64,000 nucleotides of DNA, taken from positions 62,001 through 126,000 of the forward strand of contig NZ_JAGINQ010000010.1 in assembly GCF_017876165.1 (NCBI RefSeq), in the 5' to 3' direction. This document shows, piece by piece, positions 29,692-39,744 of this stretch. The stretch is from Azospirillum soli. GTDB lineage: Bacteria; Pseudomonadota; Alphaproteobacteria; Azospirillales; Azospirillaceae. Numbering within the stretch: position 1 is the first letter of the stretch; each line of letters begins with the position of its first letter. Under the pieces are notes generated by a model. The model searched no databases, was not told the DNA's origin, and saw only the letters and a list, made by a program, of their open reading frames with translations. A program made the position numbers and the translations under genes.

Positions 29692-30126
29692 CTACTTCGT
29701 CTTCTGCACGGCGAAGGTCAGGCGCTTGATGAGATCGGCCTTGGACACCGGCTTTACGAGATAGCCGGAGATGCCATAGGCGATGGCGCGCTTGACGGTT
29801 TCGGCCTCGCGATGAGCGGTCAGGACGACGACGGGGAGATCGGCCAGGGGATTGCCGGTCGCGGTGCGCAACGCGTGCAGCAGGTCGAGCCCGCCCATGC
29901 GCGGCATTTCCAGGTCACAGATGGCGAGATCGATGTTGTCCTGCTGGTCGCGCAGGATTTCCAGGGCCTGCATGCCGTCCGACGCCTCCCACACCATGCG
30001 GACCTTGAGATCCTGGAGCAGGCGGGACACCAGACGGCGGGTGAAGGCGTCGTCCTCGATCAGAAGCACGCCGAGATCGTTGATGGAGCGGATCCGCTGT
30101 CCGCCGTTCGCGTCGTCGAGCGCCAT
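29692..30126 (-). CDS. Stand-alone CheY-like response regulator
   Basis: 144 residues from ATG 30126 with GAGGTTGGGA upstream. After an 18-residue tail it is a single receiver domain: acidic pair in LLIEDDAFTRR (Asp25, Asp26), phospho-acceptor Asp71 in AICDLEMPRMGG, the Thr of VVVLTAHRE and the Lys of GYLVKPVSK. No output domain is present, so it acts by protein contact or as a phosphate sink or shuttle. It is divergent from the LOV hybrid kinase, with 241 bases between start codons, and downstream of the B12/kinase pair is on the same strand. It could link either kinase to motility. Confidence 0.88.
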   Translation of the reverse strand: MALDDANGGQRIRSINDLGVLLIEDDAFTRRLVSRLLQDLKVRMVWEASDGMQALEILRDQQDNIDLAICDLEMPRMGGLDLLHALRTATGNPLADLPVVVLTAHREAETVKRAIAYGISGYLVKPVSKADLIKRLTFAVQKTK

Positions 30127-30367
30127 TCCCAACCTCGTACCGCATCCTGCCCCGTGGCCACCGCCCGCACGCAGCGGTTCCGATGCCGTTTTCGACGTCA
30201 AGAAAATGCTTTCGACAGGCGAAAGTCCAGAGTTTTGCTCAACCGCACTGGTCGATTGCGTCCCGCGATACTCCGGACGGAGGTTGGCGGCGGGGGTTGG
30301 GCTTGGCATTCCTCCGCGCGACCGCCTATGTTGGGTCCGTTTCGAACAACGCCCGAGCCCAGCCGCC

Positions 30368-32506
30368 GTGCCCGCTCCGTTCCCCCCCAGCGCATCCGAG
30401 ACCGAGGACCGGCTACCCGGCCTGCCCGGCTCCGACGTTCTGGCCGAGGTGGTCGAGGCGACCGGCGCCGGCATCACCGTGGCCGACCCGACGCAGCCGG
30501 ACACGCCGCTGATCTATTGCAACCAGGCCTTCCGCGAGATGACCGGCTATGCGGCGGAGGAGCTGATCGGGCGCAACTGCCGCTTCCTTCAGGGGCCGGA
30601 CACCGACCCTGCCACGGCGGTGGAAATCGCGGCCGCGCTACGGGCCGGACAGCCGGTGTCGGTGGAAATCCTGAACTACCGCAAGGACGGCACGCCCTTC
30701 TGGAACGCGCTGTCGGTCCGCCCGATTCCGGACGCGGAAGGGCGGGTGCGCTGGTTCGTGGGGTCGAGCCTGGACGTGACGCGCCGCCGCCAATCGGAGC
30801 AGGAACTGCGCGACGCCCAGGACCAGCTGACCAAGCTGGCCGCCGAGACCTTCGCCCTGGCCGAGGATCTGGACCGCGCCCGCGAGGAGGCCGACGCCGC
30901 CCGGATATCCGCCGAGAACGCCAGCCGCGCCAAGTCCCGCTTCCTGGCGATGATGAGCCACGAGCTGCGCACGCCGATGACCGCCGTGATCGGCATGGGC
31001 GACCTGCTGATGGGCACGCCGCTGACCGACCAGCAGAAGGGCTTCGTCAAGACTCTGCGCTCGTCAGCCGACACGCTGCTGGCGATCCTGAACGACATCC
31101 TGGACTTCTCCAAGATCGAAGCCGGGCAACTGGAGCTGGAGGAGATCGACTTTTCCCTGCACCGGCTGGTCGAGGACGTGGTGCAGCTGTTCCTGGTGCG
31201 CGCCGCCGCCAAGGGGCTGACGCTCACCGCCTCCATCGCCGAGGACACGCCCCGCCACGTGCGCGGCGACCCGACGCGGCTGCGGCAGGTGCTGTTCAAC
31301 CTCGTCGCCAACGCCATCAAATTCACCGACCGGGGCGGCGTCGAGATCGCCGCCTGGTGCCCGGACAGCGACGGCAACGAGATGCTTCTGCGCTTCGAGG
31401 TCGCCGACACCGGCATCGGCATGACCGAGGAGCAGCGCGCCCGCCTGTTCGAGGCCTTCGTCCAGGCCGACGCCTCCACCAGCCGCAAGTACGGCGGCAC
31501 CGGCCTGGGGTTGGCGATCTGCAAGCGGCTGGTCGAAGCGATGGGCGGGGACATCGGCGTCGCCAGCGCGCCGGGTCGCGGGTCCACCTTCCGCTTCGCG
31601 CTCAAGGTCCGCCGGGCCGAGGCGCCGCCGCCCGCCGACATGCTTGGCCGCCCGCACACGGAGCTGGTCGGGCCGCAGGCACCGGCGGAGGTGCCGGGAG
31701 CGGATGCGGTGTCGCTGCGGCTGCTGCTGGCCGAGGACAACGACATCAACCGCATGCTGATCTCCGCCATGCTGACGCGGATGGGCCATCGGATCGACGC
31801 GGTGACCGACGGGCGCGCGGTGATCGCGGCGTTGCAGGCGGCGGAGTATGACGTCGTGCTGCTGGACATGGAAATGCCGGTGATGGACGGCCGCTCCACC
31901 GCGCGGGCCATCCGGCGGATGAGCGGTCCGGTGTCGCACCTGCCGGTCGTCGGCATCAGCGCCGACGCATTGCCGGAGCATCGCGACGGGCACATGGCGG
32001 CGGGTCTGGACGCCTATTTGACCAAGCCGGTGGACTGGGACCATCTGAACGCGGTCATCGTCGATCTGGCGACCCGCCCGCGCGACGGCCGCTCCGTCCC
32101 CGTGCCCGCCCCGGCGGAGCATGTGCCGGAGCGCGACCTGTTCGCCCGGCTGCCGCTGGTGGACCGGGTGAAGCTGTCGGAGCTGCGGCTGGCGCTGGGG
32201 TCGGAAAGCCTGGACGGCATGCTGCGCCTGTTGCCGGAAACGGCGATGCGGGAACTGTCGGCGGTGCGTTCGGCCCTTCAGGGCAACCGGCCGCGCGACC
32301 TGCGGCAGGCGGCGCACACGCTGGCCGGGCTTGCCGCCAACTTCGGCACGCCGCGCATGGCCGCCATCGCCCGCGCGCTGAACGACAATTACACCGACGC
32401 GGACAAGGTGGCGGCGCTGGTGCCGCTGCTGGAGAACGCCGTGGAGGCGACCAGCCGCGCCATCACCGATCCGGACATCGGCGGCGCGCCCGCAGGGCTG
32501 AGCTGA
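30368..32506 (+). CDS. LOV-domain hybrid histidine kinase with receiver and HPt
   Basis: 712 residues from GTG 30368. The start is uncertain because no in-frame ATG lies between the divergent gene and the domain except near 30207. The LOV domain (about 20-140) contains GRNCRFLQGPDTDP with adduct-forming Cys71 and EILNYRKDGTPFWN, the flavin pocket of blue-light LOV sensors. The usual Gln near the flavin N5 (FVGxQ) is Ser134 here (FVGSSLDVT). A coiled coil leads to HisKA with SHELRTPM (His198), HATPase with NLVANAIKFTD and GTGLGLAICKRLVEAMGG, a receiver with Asp500 (VLLDMEMPVMDG), and an HPt domain with His650 (AAHTLAGLAANFG). This is a complete His-Asp-His relay in one protein. The final receiver is not fused; the divergent CheY-like protein is the nearest candidate. 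Confidence 0.92.
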   Translation: MPAPFPPSASETEDRLPGLPGSDVLAEVVEATGAGITVADPTQPDTPLIYCNQAFREMTGYAAEELIGRNCRFLQGPDTDPATAVEIAAALRAGQPVSVEILNYRKDGTPFWNALSVRPIPDAEGRVRWFVGSSLDVTRRRQSEQELRDAQDQLTKLAAETFALAEDLDRAREEADAARISAENASRAKSRFLAMMSHELRTPMTAVIGMGDLLMGTPLTDQQKGFVKTLRSSADTLLAILNDILDFSKIEAGQLELEEIDFSLHRLVEDVVQLFLVRAAAKGLTLTASIAEDTPRHVRGDPTRLRQVLFNLVANAIKFTDRGGVEIAAWCPDSDGNEMLLRFEVADTGIGMTEEQRARLFEAFVQADASTSRKYGGTGLGLAICKRLVEAMGGDIGVASAPGRGSTFRFALKVRRAEAPPPADMLGRPHTELVGPQAPAEVPGADAVSLRLLLAEDNDINRMLISAMLTRMGHRIDAVTDGRAVIAALQAAEYDVVLLDMEMPVMDGRSTARAIRRMSGPVSHLPVVGISADALPEHRDGHMAAGLDAYLTKPVDWDHLNAVIVDLATRPRDGRSVPVPAPAEHVPERDLFARLPLVDRVKLSELRLALGSESLDGMLRLLPETAMRELSAVRSALQGNRPRDLRQAAHTLAGLAANFGTPRMAAIARALNDNYTDADKVAALVPLLENAVEATSRAITDPDIGGAPAGLS

Positions 32507-32558
32507 TATTCCCCGCCGCCCGTTGTTTCACGCGCGGGCGATCTGCTAAACGGGTGCC

Positions 32559-33158
32559 ATGGCACGCCGACGCAGCGGGTCGCCCCGCGTTTCCCACCCG
32601 GACCAGTTCGATCTGCTCGAATTCCCCGAGCCGACCGCCGTCCTGCTCACCTATTCCGGCCGCACGGTCGATCTTGAGGCGCCCGATTTCGGCCCATTCG
32701 AGATCGAGGACATCGCCCGGCCGCTGGCCTATCAGTGCCGCTTCGTCGGCAACACGCGGGCCTTCTTCAGCGTCGCCCAGCATTGCGTCCTGGCGAGCCA
32801 CCTCGCGCCGGAAGGGTACGAGTACGACGCCCTGATGCACGACAGCGAGGAGGCCTTCACCGGCGACTGGCCGACGCCGTGGAAGGCGCGCATCGGGCGC
32901 GACGCCATCCGCGCGGCCATCGCGCCGATCAAGCAGGCGCTCGCCAAGCGCTTCGGCTTCCGCTATCCGGAGCCGAAGGCGGTCAAGCTGGCCGACCAGC
33001 GCGCGCTGGCGACCGAGCTTCGCGACCTGTGCGCGCCGCACCGGGTCAACTGGCAGGATCTGCCGCCGGCGGCCGAGGCCCCCATCGTCCCGCTGGGGCC
33101 GGAGGAGGCAATGGCGAACTTCCTCGACCGCTACCGCGAACTGAAGCCCAACCGTTAA
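32559..33158 (+). CDS. HD-domain phosphohydrolase (YfbR-like)
   Basis: 199 residues. The metal-binding HD pattern is present: VAQHCVLASH (first His), ALMHDSEEAFTGDWPTPWK (His-Asp and the trailing Glu/Asp), and a later Asp in VKLADQRALATE. This layout, with DxxEAFxGDxPTPxK, is the one found in YfbR-type 5'-nucleotidases and phage-like HD hydrolases, so hydrolysis of a nucleoside monophosphate is plausible, but the substrate cannot be read from sequence. It lies 52 bases after the LOV kinase, in the same direction, and ends at a hairpin. Its relation to light signalling is probably only positional. Confidence 0.8.
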   Translation: MARRRSGSPRVSHPDQFDLLEFPEPTAVLLTYSGRTVDLEAPDFGPFEIEDIARPLAYQCRFVGNTRAFFSVAQHCVLASHLAPEGYEYDALMHDSEEAFTGDWPTPWKARIGRDAIRAAIAPIKQALAKRFGFRYPEPKAVKLADQRALATELRDLCAPHRVNWQDLPPAAEAPIVPLGPEEAMANFLDRYRELKPNR

Positions 33159-33178
33159 AGCGAATTTGCATTCGCTTT
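33157..33178 (+). terminator. Hairpin terminator after the HD hydrolase gene
   Basis: AAAGCGAA (33157-33164) pairs perfectly with TTCGCTTT (33171-33178) around a six-base loop. It begins inside the stop codon. The flanking A and T runs make it usable in both directions. Confidence 0.65.
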
Positions 33179-33249
33179 AGATTCATATGGCCTCATTTGC
33201 CGGCCGGGCTTCGGACGCACGGGCGTCCGGGACCGCCGTCGCGGTCCAG

Positions 33250-33267
33250 AGCGGATCAAAATCCGCT
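33250..33267 (-). terminator. Hairpin terminator after the XRE gene
   Basis: AGCGGAT (33250-33256) pairs with ATCCGCT (33261-33267) around CAAA. It lies 15 bases past the stop of the minus-strand XRE regulator gene. The T tract is weak. Confidence 0.5.
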
Positions 33268-33281
33268 TTAAGCCCTGGCCG

Positions 33282-33809
33282 TCAAGCCTGCCCCACCGTC
33301 TGGCCGGTGGCGCCACGGCCACGGCGTCCGCGCGCGGCGGCCTGCCGCATGGCGAGGTCGTCGTTCGCCCCCTGCCCCGCTTCCGACTGGGTCGCGCAGC
33401 GTTCCGCCAGTTCGCGGATGGCGGCGCGGACCTGCGGGTCGCGGATGTTCTGGAAGTAGCGCGCCAGCATCAGCGCCTCGCGCGAACGCAGCGTGCCTTC
33501 CGACTCCTCCGCATGGCCCTCCGCCGCGCCCTCGTGGGCGGCGCCGCGCTCCTCCAGGCCTTCGAAGAAGACCGAAACGGGGACCCGGAAGAATTGGGCC
33601 AGTTTGAACAGCCGGCTGGCCGAGACACGGTTGAAGCCACGCTCGTACTTCTGAAGTTGCTGGAACGTCAGACCGAGGGCCGAGGCCACATCGCTCTGGC
33701 TGAGACCGGCCAGCATGCGCAACTCGCGCAAGCGCTGCCCGACGAAGACATCGACCTCGTTGAGGCCTTCCTTCTTTTCACGACCGCGTTTTTTCACAGC
33801 GTTCCCCAT
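33282..33809 (-). CDS. XRE-family transcriptional regulator
   Basis: 175 residues from ATG 33809; a longer frame upstream lacks a convincing start. A basic N terminus (KKRGREKK) is followed by a Cro/C1-type helix-turn-helix: VGQRLRELRMLAGLSQSDVA, then SALGLTFQQLQKYERGFNRVSASRLFKLAQFF (about residues 18-75). The C-terminal half is acidic and then helical (ALMLARYFQNI, IRELAERC). Such short XRE proteins are common in Rhodospirillales; the binding site and targets are unknown. Its position next to the flagellar cluster is suggestive but proves nothing. It ends at a hairpin shared with the converging HD hydrolase gene. Confidence 0.85.
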   Translation of the reverse strand: MGNAVKKRGREKKEGLNEVDVFVGQRLRELRMLAGLSQSDVASALGLTFQQLQKYERGFNRVSASRLFKLAQFFRVPVSVFFEGLEERGAAHEGAAEGHAEESEGTLRSREALMLARYFQNIRDPQVRAAIRELAERCATQSEAGQGANDDLAMRQAAARGRRGRGATGQTVGQA

Positions 33810-34337
33810 GCGTTTATGGTGTTCGGGACCGACGCCCGGCCATGCAGGAGAAGGCGCCACCCAAGAAAGATTCCGTGTCGCCCATGCCTGGACAATTTTG
33901 GCATCGCGCAAGCGTCCATTGCAACTCAGCTATGACGACGCGAGTGCAAAGTCAACCTCTGCTGTGCCGTTTACTACCTCAGATACATAGGTGTCTGTCG
34001 ATGGCAGGCCCTTCGCATGGTGTTTTCATCTGAACTTTCGGAGTAGTCCTGCGGGACAGCGCGCAAACGGCGAAGGACGCAAGAAAGCTTCCACGAACCG
34101 GCAGCGATCGGGCGTGGCGAGCCCGCGACAGTAGGCACATTTTGCCGGGCACTGGGCAATTTCTGCCCAGGAATTAACCCTCTATTCATCAAGAGAAAGC
34201 AGCATGCCCGCTGAAGTAGACCCCGGCGCGGAATTTGCAGCCACTTTGCTGCGCCTGCGAAGCAAAGCGTGCAAAGGGTAAGGGCCTGAGATCAGGCGCC
34301 TGCCGCCGACGCCGGGGCATCGATCGGGGACACGGGC
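33810..34337. other. Intergenic region upstream of fliF
   Basis: No gene is supported in these 528 bases. The segment around 33930-34030 is less GC-rich, and a hairpin CTGGGCA/TGCCCAG lies at 34152-34170. I looked for a sigma-54 (GG-N10-GC) promoter for fliF; the nearest candidate, around 34134-34146, has wrong spacing. A single TTAA half-site for CtrA sits near 34174. The fliF GTG at 34338 has a GGGGACACGGGC leader. Confidence 0.45.
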
Positions 34338-36002
34338 GTGAACAACCTGCTGCAGACCTTGCGCAATCTCGGCCCCGCTCGCCTCGCGGCGATCGGCGGC
34401 GTGGGCATCCTGCTGATCGGGTTCTTCATCTATCTGACCACGCGCCTCTCCACCCCGGAGATGGAGCTTCTCTACGCCGAACTCCAGCAGACCGAGGCGG
34501 CGGCCATCGCCAAGAAGCTGGAGGAGGCCAAGGTCCCCTTCACGGTGGACAAGACCGGCACCAAGATCATGGTCCCTTCCGATCAGGTCGGGCCGACGCG
34601 AATGAAGATGGCCGCCGCCGGCCTGCCGTCGGGCGGTTCGGTCGGGTACGAGCTGTTCGACAAGGGCGAAGGCTTCGGCGCCACCAGCTTCATGCAGAAC
34701 ATCAACCACCTGCGCGCGCTGGAAGGCGAGATGGCGCGCACGGTGCAGACGCTGAACGGCGTGCAGCAGGCCCGCGTGCATCTGGTGCTGCCCAAGCGCG
34801 AGCTGTTCGCCCGCCAGCAGAACCCGGCCACCGCCAGCGTCTTCCTGAAGCTGCGCCCCGGCGCGCAACTGACCCGCGAGAACATCCAGGCGATCCAGCA
34901 CCTGATCGCCGCGTCGGTCCCCAACCTCGACCCCGGCCACATCTCCATTGTGGACGACAAGGGCAAGCTGCTGGCGCGCGGCACCGGCACCGACAGCCCC
35001 GACGCCATGCTGGCCAGCGCCGAGGAAAAGAAGACCGCCTACGAGGGCCGGCTCGCCCGCACCATCGAGGATCTGCTGGGCCGCACGCTCGGCTACGGCA
35101 AGGTGCGCGCGGAGGTGTCGGCCGACCTCGACTTTGACCGCATCACCACGCAATCGGAGATCTTCGATCCGGAAAGCCAGGTCGTCCGCTCCACCCAGAC
35201 GGTCAACGAGGCCAACGAAAGCAGCGATCGCGACCCGCTGCAGCCGGTCACCGTGGACCAGAACCTGCCGACGTCGCAGTCAGGCAACAACGCCGGCCCG
35301 ATCTCGCAGAACAAGCAGAGCCGCAACGAAGAGACGATCAACTACGAGATCAGCCGCACCACCAAGAACCACGTCCGCGAGACGGGGCAGGTGCGCCGCC
35401 TGTCCGTGGCGGTGCTGGTGGACGGCACCTATGCGCCGCCCAAGGACGGCAACCCGGCGGCCTATCAGCCGCGCAGCGAGCAGGAAGTCGAGAGCATCAA
35501 GGCTCTGGTCCGCTCCGCCGTCGGTCTGGACGCCGTGCGCGGCGACACGCTGGAAGTCGTCAACATGCGCTTCTGGTCGCCGGAAGACGACATGCAGAAG
35601 CCGGAGGAACTGTTCCTCGGCATGACCAAGGACGACCTGTTCCGCATCGCGGAGATGGTCGTGCTGGGCATCGTCGCCGTGCTGATCATCCTTCTGGTCA
35701 TCCGCCCGCTGATCACCCGCGCCTTCGACCGCGCTGACCAGCAGGAGGAGGACGAGATGGACAAGCTGCTGGCCGACCAGTCGGGCATGCCGGCGGCGCT
35801 CGCGGCCCCGACCGGCGCGCTGGCCCAGGATCTGGCGCTGGAGGCCGCGCAGGCCGACGAGGATCTGGAACAGATGATCGACATCAACCGCGTCGAGGGC
35901 CGCGTCCGCGCCTCCTCGCTGCGCAAGGTGGGCGAGATCGTGGAGAAACACCCGGAGGAAGCGGTGTCGATCCTGCGCAACTGGCTCTATCAGGAGAGCT
36001 GA
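34338..36002 (+). CDS. fliF: FliF, flagellar MS-ring protein
   Basis: 554 residues from a GTG start. Two membrane helices border the periplasmic ring domains: residues 14-36 (IGGVGILLIGFFIYLTTRL) and about 435-457 (MVVLGIVAVLIILLVIRPLI). Between them are the YscJ/FliF ring-building motifs (LYAELQQTEAAAIAKKLEEA, then INHLRALEGEMARTVQTLNGV and ARVHLVLPKRELF) and the C-terminal YscJ_FliF_C domain. The cytoplasmic tail (RKVGEIVEKHPEEAVSILRNWL) is the FliG-binding part. FliF forms the basal-body ring in the inner membrane. It is the first gene of the flagellar run, but the expected fliG between fliF and fliH is missing. Confidence 0.96.
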   Translation: MNNLLQTLRNLGPARLAAIGGVGILLIGFFIYLTTRLSTPEMELLYAELQQTEAAAIAKKLEEAKVPFTVDKTGTKIMVPSDQVGPTRMKMAAAGLPSGGSVGYELFDKGEGFGATSFMQNINHLRALEGEMARTVQTLNGVQQARVHLVLPKRELFARQQNPATASVFLKLRPGAQLTRENIQAIQHLIAASVPNLDPGHISIVDDKGKLLARGTGTDSPDAMLASAEEKKTAYEGRLARTIEDLLGRTLGYGKVRAEVSADLDFDRITTQSEIFDPESQVVRSTQTVNEANESSDRDPLQPVTVDQNLPTSQSGNNAGPISQNKQSRNEETINYEISRTTKNHVRETGQVRRLSVAVLVDGTYAPPKDGNPAAYQPRSEQEVESIKALVRSAVGLDAVRGDTLEVVNMRFWSPEDDMQKPEELFLGMTKDDLFRIAEMVVLGIVAVLIILLVIRPLITRAFDRADQQEEDEMDKLLADQSGMPAALAAPTGALAQDLALEAAQADEDLEQMIDINRVEGRVRASSLRKVGEIVEKHPEEAVSILRNWLYQES

Positions 36003-36006
36003 GGCG

Positions 36007-36765
36007 ATGAGCTCCGTCCGCAAGTTCCTGTTCGACGAATCCTTCGACGTGGACGCGCCCCCCAGGGTGCAGATGCAGGTCGAGGACGATTACCTGGAGC
36101 CCGAGCCGGAACCGCTGCCCGAACCGGAGCCGGAAATCCCGCCGCCACCGGTCTTCAGCGAGGAGGAGCTGGCCGCCGCCCGCGCCCAGGGCTACGCCGA
36201 GGGCGAGACGGCCGGCAAGGGCATCGGCTACGGCCAGGGCTTCGTGGAAGGCAACAACGCCGGCCGCAAGGAAGGCTACGAGCAGGCCAGGACGGAGATC
36301 GAGGCAACCGTCAACGCCCGCATCGCCAACGCCCTCGATCAGATCGCCGGCGGCGTGCAGCAGCTGATCGCCGCGCGCGCCGCCACCAACGCCATGCGCG
36401 CCGACCAGCCGGTGCACATCGCGCTGGCCATCGTGCGCAAGCTGATGCCGGAACTGGCGCGGCGCGGCGGGCTGGCCGAGGTGGAGGCGATGGTGCGCGC
36501 CTGCCTGACCGACCTGATGGACGAGCCGCGCCTGGTCGTGCGCGTGGCCGACGACACGGTCGATCTGGTGCGCGAGCATCTGAACGAGATGATCCAGGGG
36601 CGCGGCTTCTCCGCGACCCTGATGGTGGTCGGCGACCCGACGGTCGCCCCCGGCGGCTGCCGCATCGAGTGGGCGGAAGGCGGCATGGAGCGCGACACCG
36701 CGCGCTTGCTGGCCGACATCGAACACCGCGCGGCCGGTTTTCTGGAAGCACCGGCGCCCGTCTGA
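36007..36765 (+). CDS. fliH: FliH/FlbE, flagellar export ATPase regulator
   Basis: 252 residues, four bases after fliF. The N terminus has an acidic Glu/Pro repeat (EPEPEPLPEPEPEIPPPP), followed by the GxxxG-type glycine repeat typical of FliH (ARAQGYAEGETAGKGIGYGQ, about residues 55-100). The C-terminal domain (about 130-250) matches the FliH/HrpE ATPase-binding fold: ALAIVRKLMPELARRGGL and VVRVADDTVDLVREHL. It controls FliI and delivers it to the export gate. In Caulobacter the same slot holds flbE. FliI itself is encoded about 12 kb away on the other strand. Confidence 0.87.
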   Translation: MSSVRKFLFDESFDVDAPPRVQMQVEDDYLEPEPEPLPEPEPEIPPPPVFSEEELAAARAQGYAEGETAGKGIGYGQGFVEGNNAGRKEGYEQARTEIEATVNARIANALDQIAGGVQQLIAARAATNAMRADQPVHIALAIVRKLMPELARRGGLAEVEAMVRACLTDLMDEPRLVVRVADDTVDLVREHLNEMIQGRGFSATLMVVGDPTVAPGGCRIEWAEGGMERDTARLLADIEHRAAGFLEAPAPV

Positions 36766-36803
36766 CGGGTTGTCGTTTCTGACGGGTATTGGAGAGTATT
36801 GAG

Positions 36804-37133
36804 ATGGCCAAGGACAGCTTCTCCCTCGACGATCTGGACGGCGGCGCGCGCAACGACGTTTCGGAGTACGACACCGGGCTCGGCCCGGCGAAGGATCTGG
36901 AGGCCGTCTACGACATTCCGGTCCAGATCTCGGCCGTGCTGGGCAAGTCCACCATGCAGGTCAGCCAGCTTCTGAAGCTCGGCCGGGGTGCGGTGGTGGA
37001 GCTTGACCGCAAGGTCGGCGAGGCCATCGACATTTACGTGAACAACCGTCTGGTCGCGCGCGGCGAGGTCGTCGTCGTGGAAGACCGGCTGGGCGTGACC
37101 ATGACCGAAATCATCAAGTCGGATCGCGGATGA
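36804..37133 (+). CDS. fliN: FliN, flagellar motor switch protein
   Basis: 109 residues from ATG 36804 (GGAG upstream). The whole core matches the SpoA/SpeC fold of FliN: VYDIPVQISAVLGKSTMQVSQLLKLGRGAVVELDRK-like start and YVNNRLVARGEVVVVEDRLGVTMTEI end. The first 35 residues are a flexible acidic tail. FliN forms the C-ring base with FliM and takes part in CheY-P response and export-substrate docking. Its stop overlaps motA by four bases (ATGA), so the two are translationally coupled. fliM is not in the window. Confidence 0.95.
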   Translation: MAKDSFSLDDLDGGARNDVSEYDTGLGPAKDLEAVYDIPVQISAVLGKSTMQVSQLLKLGRGAVVELDRKVGEAIDIYVNNRLVARGEVVVVEDRLGVTMTEIIKSDRG

Positions 37134-38044
37134 GCGCCACGCGGGACACCGTCGAGAGCACCCGGCCCCGGGAATCAAAAGGTGGCGGGGGCAAGACCGG
37201 GGCGAGCGCCATGTCGCCGGGCCGGGGCGCGCGTCTGCGCGGCGGCGTGGACGTGGCGACGCTGGTCGGGCTGGCGGCGGCGGCGGGGGTCATCCTCATC
37301 GCCATGGCGGCCGGCGGGTCTTTGCGCGCCTTCCTCGACCCGCCCTCGCTGATCATCGTGCTGGGCGGCACGATGGCGGTCACCACGGCGTCCTTCTCGC
37401 TGGGCGACGTGGCCGTGGCGTGGCGCGACGCGGGTGCCGTGCTGATCCACCAGACCCACGACCCGCGCGGCGTGGCCCGGCAGGTCCTGCTGCTGGCCGA
37501 GGCCGCCCGGCGCGCGCCGGAGACGCTGAAGAACCTGCTGCCGGAACTGCGCGGCGAGGTGTTCCTGCACCGCTGCGTCACGCTGGTGTCCGAAGGGCTG
37601 CCGCCCGACGACATCGAGCGGATGCTGACCGGCGAGGTCGAGGCGTCCGGGTCCAGCCACGTCAAGAGCGCCGGCGTGCTGCGCCGCGCGTCGGAGGTGG
37701 CGCCGGCCATGGGCCTGATCGGCACGCTGGTCGGCCTCGTCCAGATGCTGGGCAGCCTGAACGACCCGTCGGCCATCGGCCCGGCCATGGCGCTGGCCCT
37801 GCTGACCACCTTCTACGGCGCCGTCCTCGGCAACGTCGTGCTCGCCCCCCTGGCCGCCAAGGTGGAGCGTTCGGCGGAAGAGGACGCGCTTATCAAGACT
37901 CTCTACACCATCGGCGCCGTATCCATCGCGCGCCAAGAGAACCCACGGCGTTTGGAGATGCTTCTCAACGCCGTCCTGCCGCCTGGAAAGCGGATTCAGT
38001 ACTTCGACCGGGACTCCGACCGGGGATCTCCGAGGGGAGCGTAA
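37130..38044 (+). CDS. motA: MotA/PomA-family flagellar stator protein
   Basis: 304 residues. Four membrane helices are seen at about 40-58, 66-84, 190-208 and 222-245 in the MotA arrangement: TLVGLAAAAGVILIAMAAGG, PPSLIIVLGGTMAVTTASF, APAMGLIGTLVGLVQML and LTTFYGAVLGNVVLAPLA. The cytoplasmic loop between helices 2 and 3 contains arginines and acids, as needed to contact FliG, although individual motor residues cannot be assigned reliably. The motB partner gene is not adjacent, so it must lie elsewhere if this is a working stator. The 37-residue N-terminal extension is Gly/Arg-rich. Confidence 0.9.
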   Translation: MSATRDTVESTRPRESKGGGGKTGASAMSPGRGARLRGGVDVATLVGLAAAAGVILIAMAAGGSLRAFLDPPSLIIVLGGTMAVTTASFSLGDVAVAWRDAGAVLIHQTHDPRGVARQVLLLAEAARRAPETLKNLLPELRGEVFLHRCVTLVSEGLPPDDIERMLTGEVEASGSSHVKSAGVLRRASEVAPAMGLIGTLVGLVQMLGSLNDPSAIGPAMALALLTTFYGAVLGNVVLAPLAAKVERSAEEDALIKTLYTIGAVSIARQENPRRLEMLLNAVLPPGKRIQYFDRDSDRGSPRGA

Positions 38045-38047
38045 ACG

Positions 38048-39574
<1,527 letters not shown>

Positions 39575-39581
39575 CGATATC

Positions 39582-39707
39582 CCCCTCTCCCTTGATGGGA
39601 GAGGGGTTGGGGTGAGGGTGGCGCCGGCGAAAGCCAGCTGGTCTCTTCCCGCTCTTCGAGCGGTAACGACCCCCCATCCCAACCCTTCTCCCACAAGGGG
39701 AGGAGGG
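39582..39707. repeat. Imperfect inverted-repeat element between flbD and flhA
   Basis: A 10-bp perfect hairpin CCCCTCTCCC/GGGAGAGGGG (39582-39606) and a weaker one CCCTTCTCCC/GGGGAGGAGGG (39683-39707) border about 75 bases. The flanking TTGGGGTGAGGG and CCCCATCCCAA are also complementary, so the element can fold back as a whole. It resembles the dispersed CCCTCTCCC/GGGAGAGGG repeats of alphaproteobacteria, and widens an otherwise tight operon. Confidence 0.65.
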
Positions 39708-39744
39708 CTTCGAAGAAACGGGGGACGCGGGGGAACAGGAGAGC

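Noticed and set aside
34134-34146. Sigma-54 promoter for fliF
   Set aside because: GG and GC are separated by 8, not 10, bases, and the surrounding consensus is poor.
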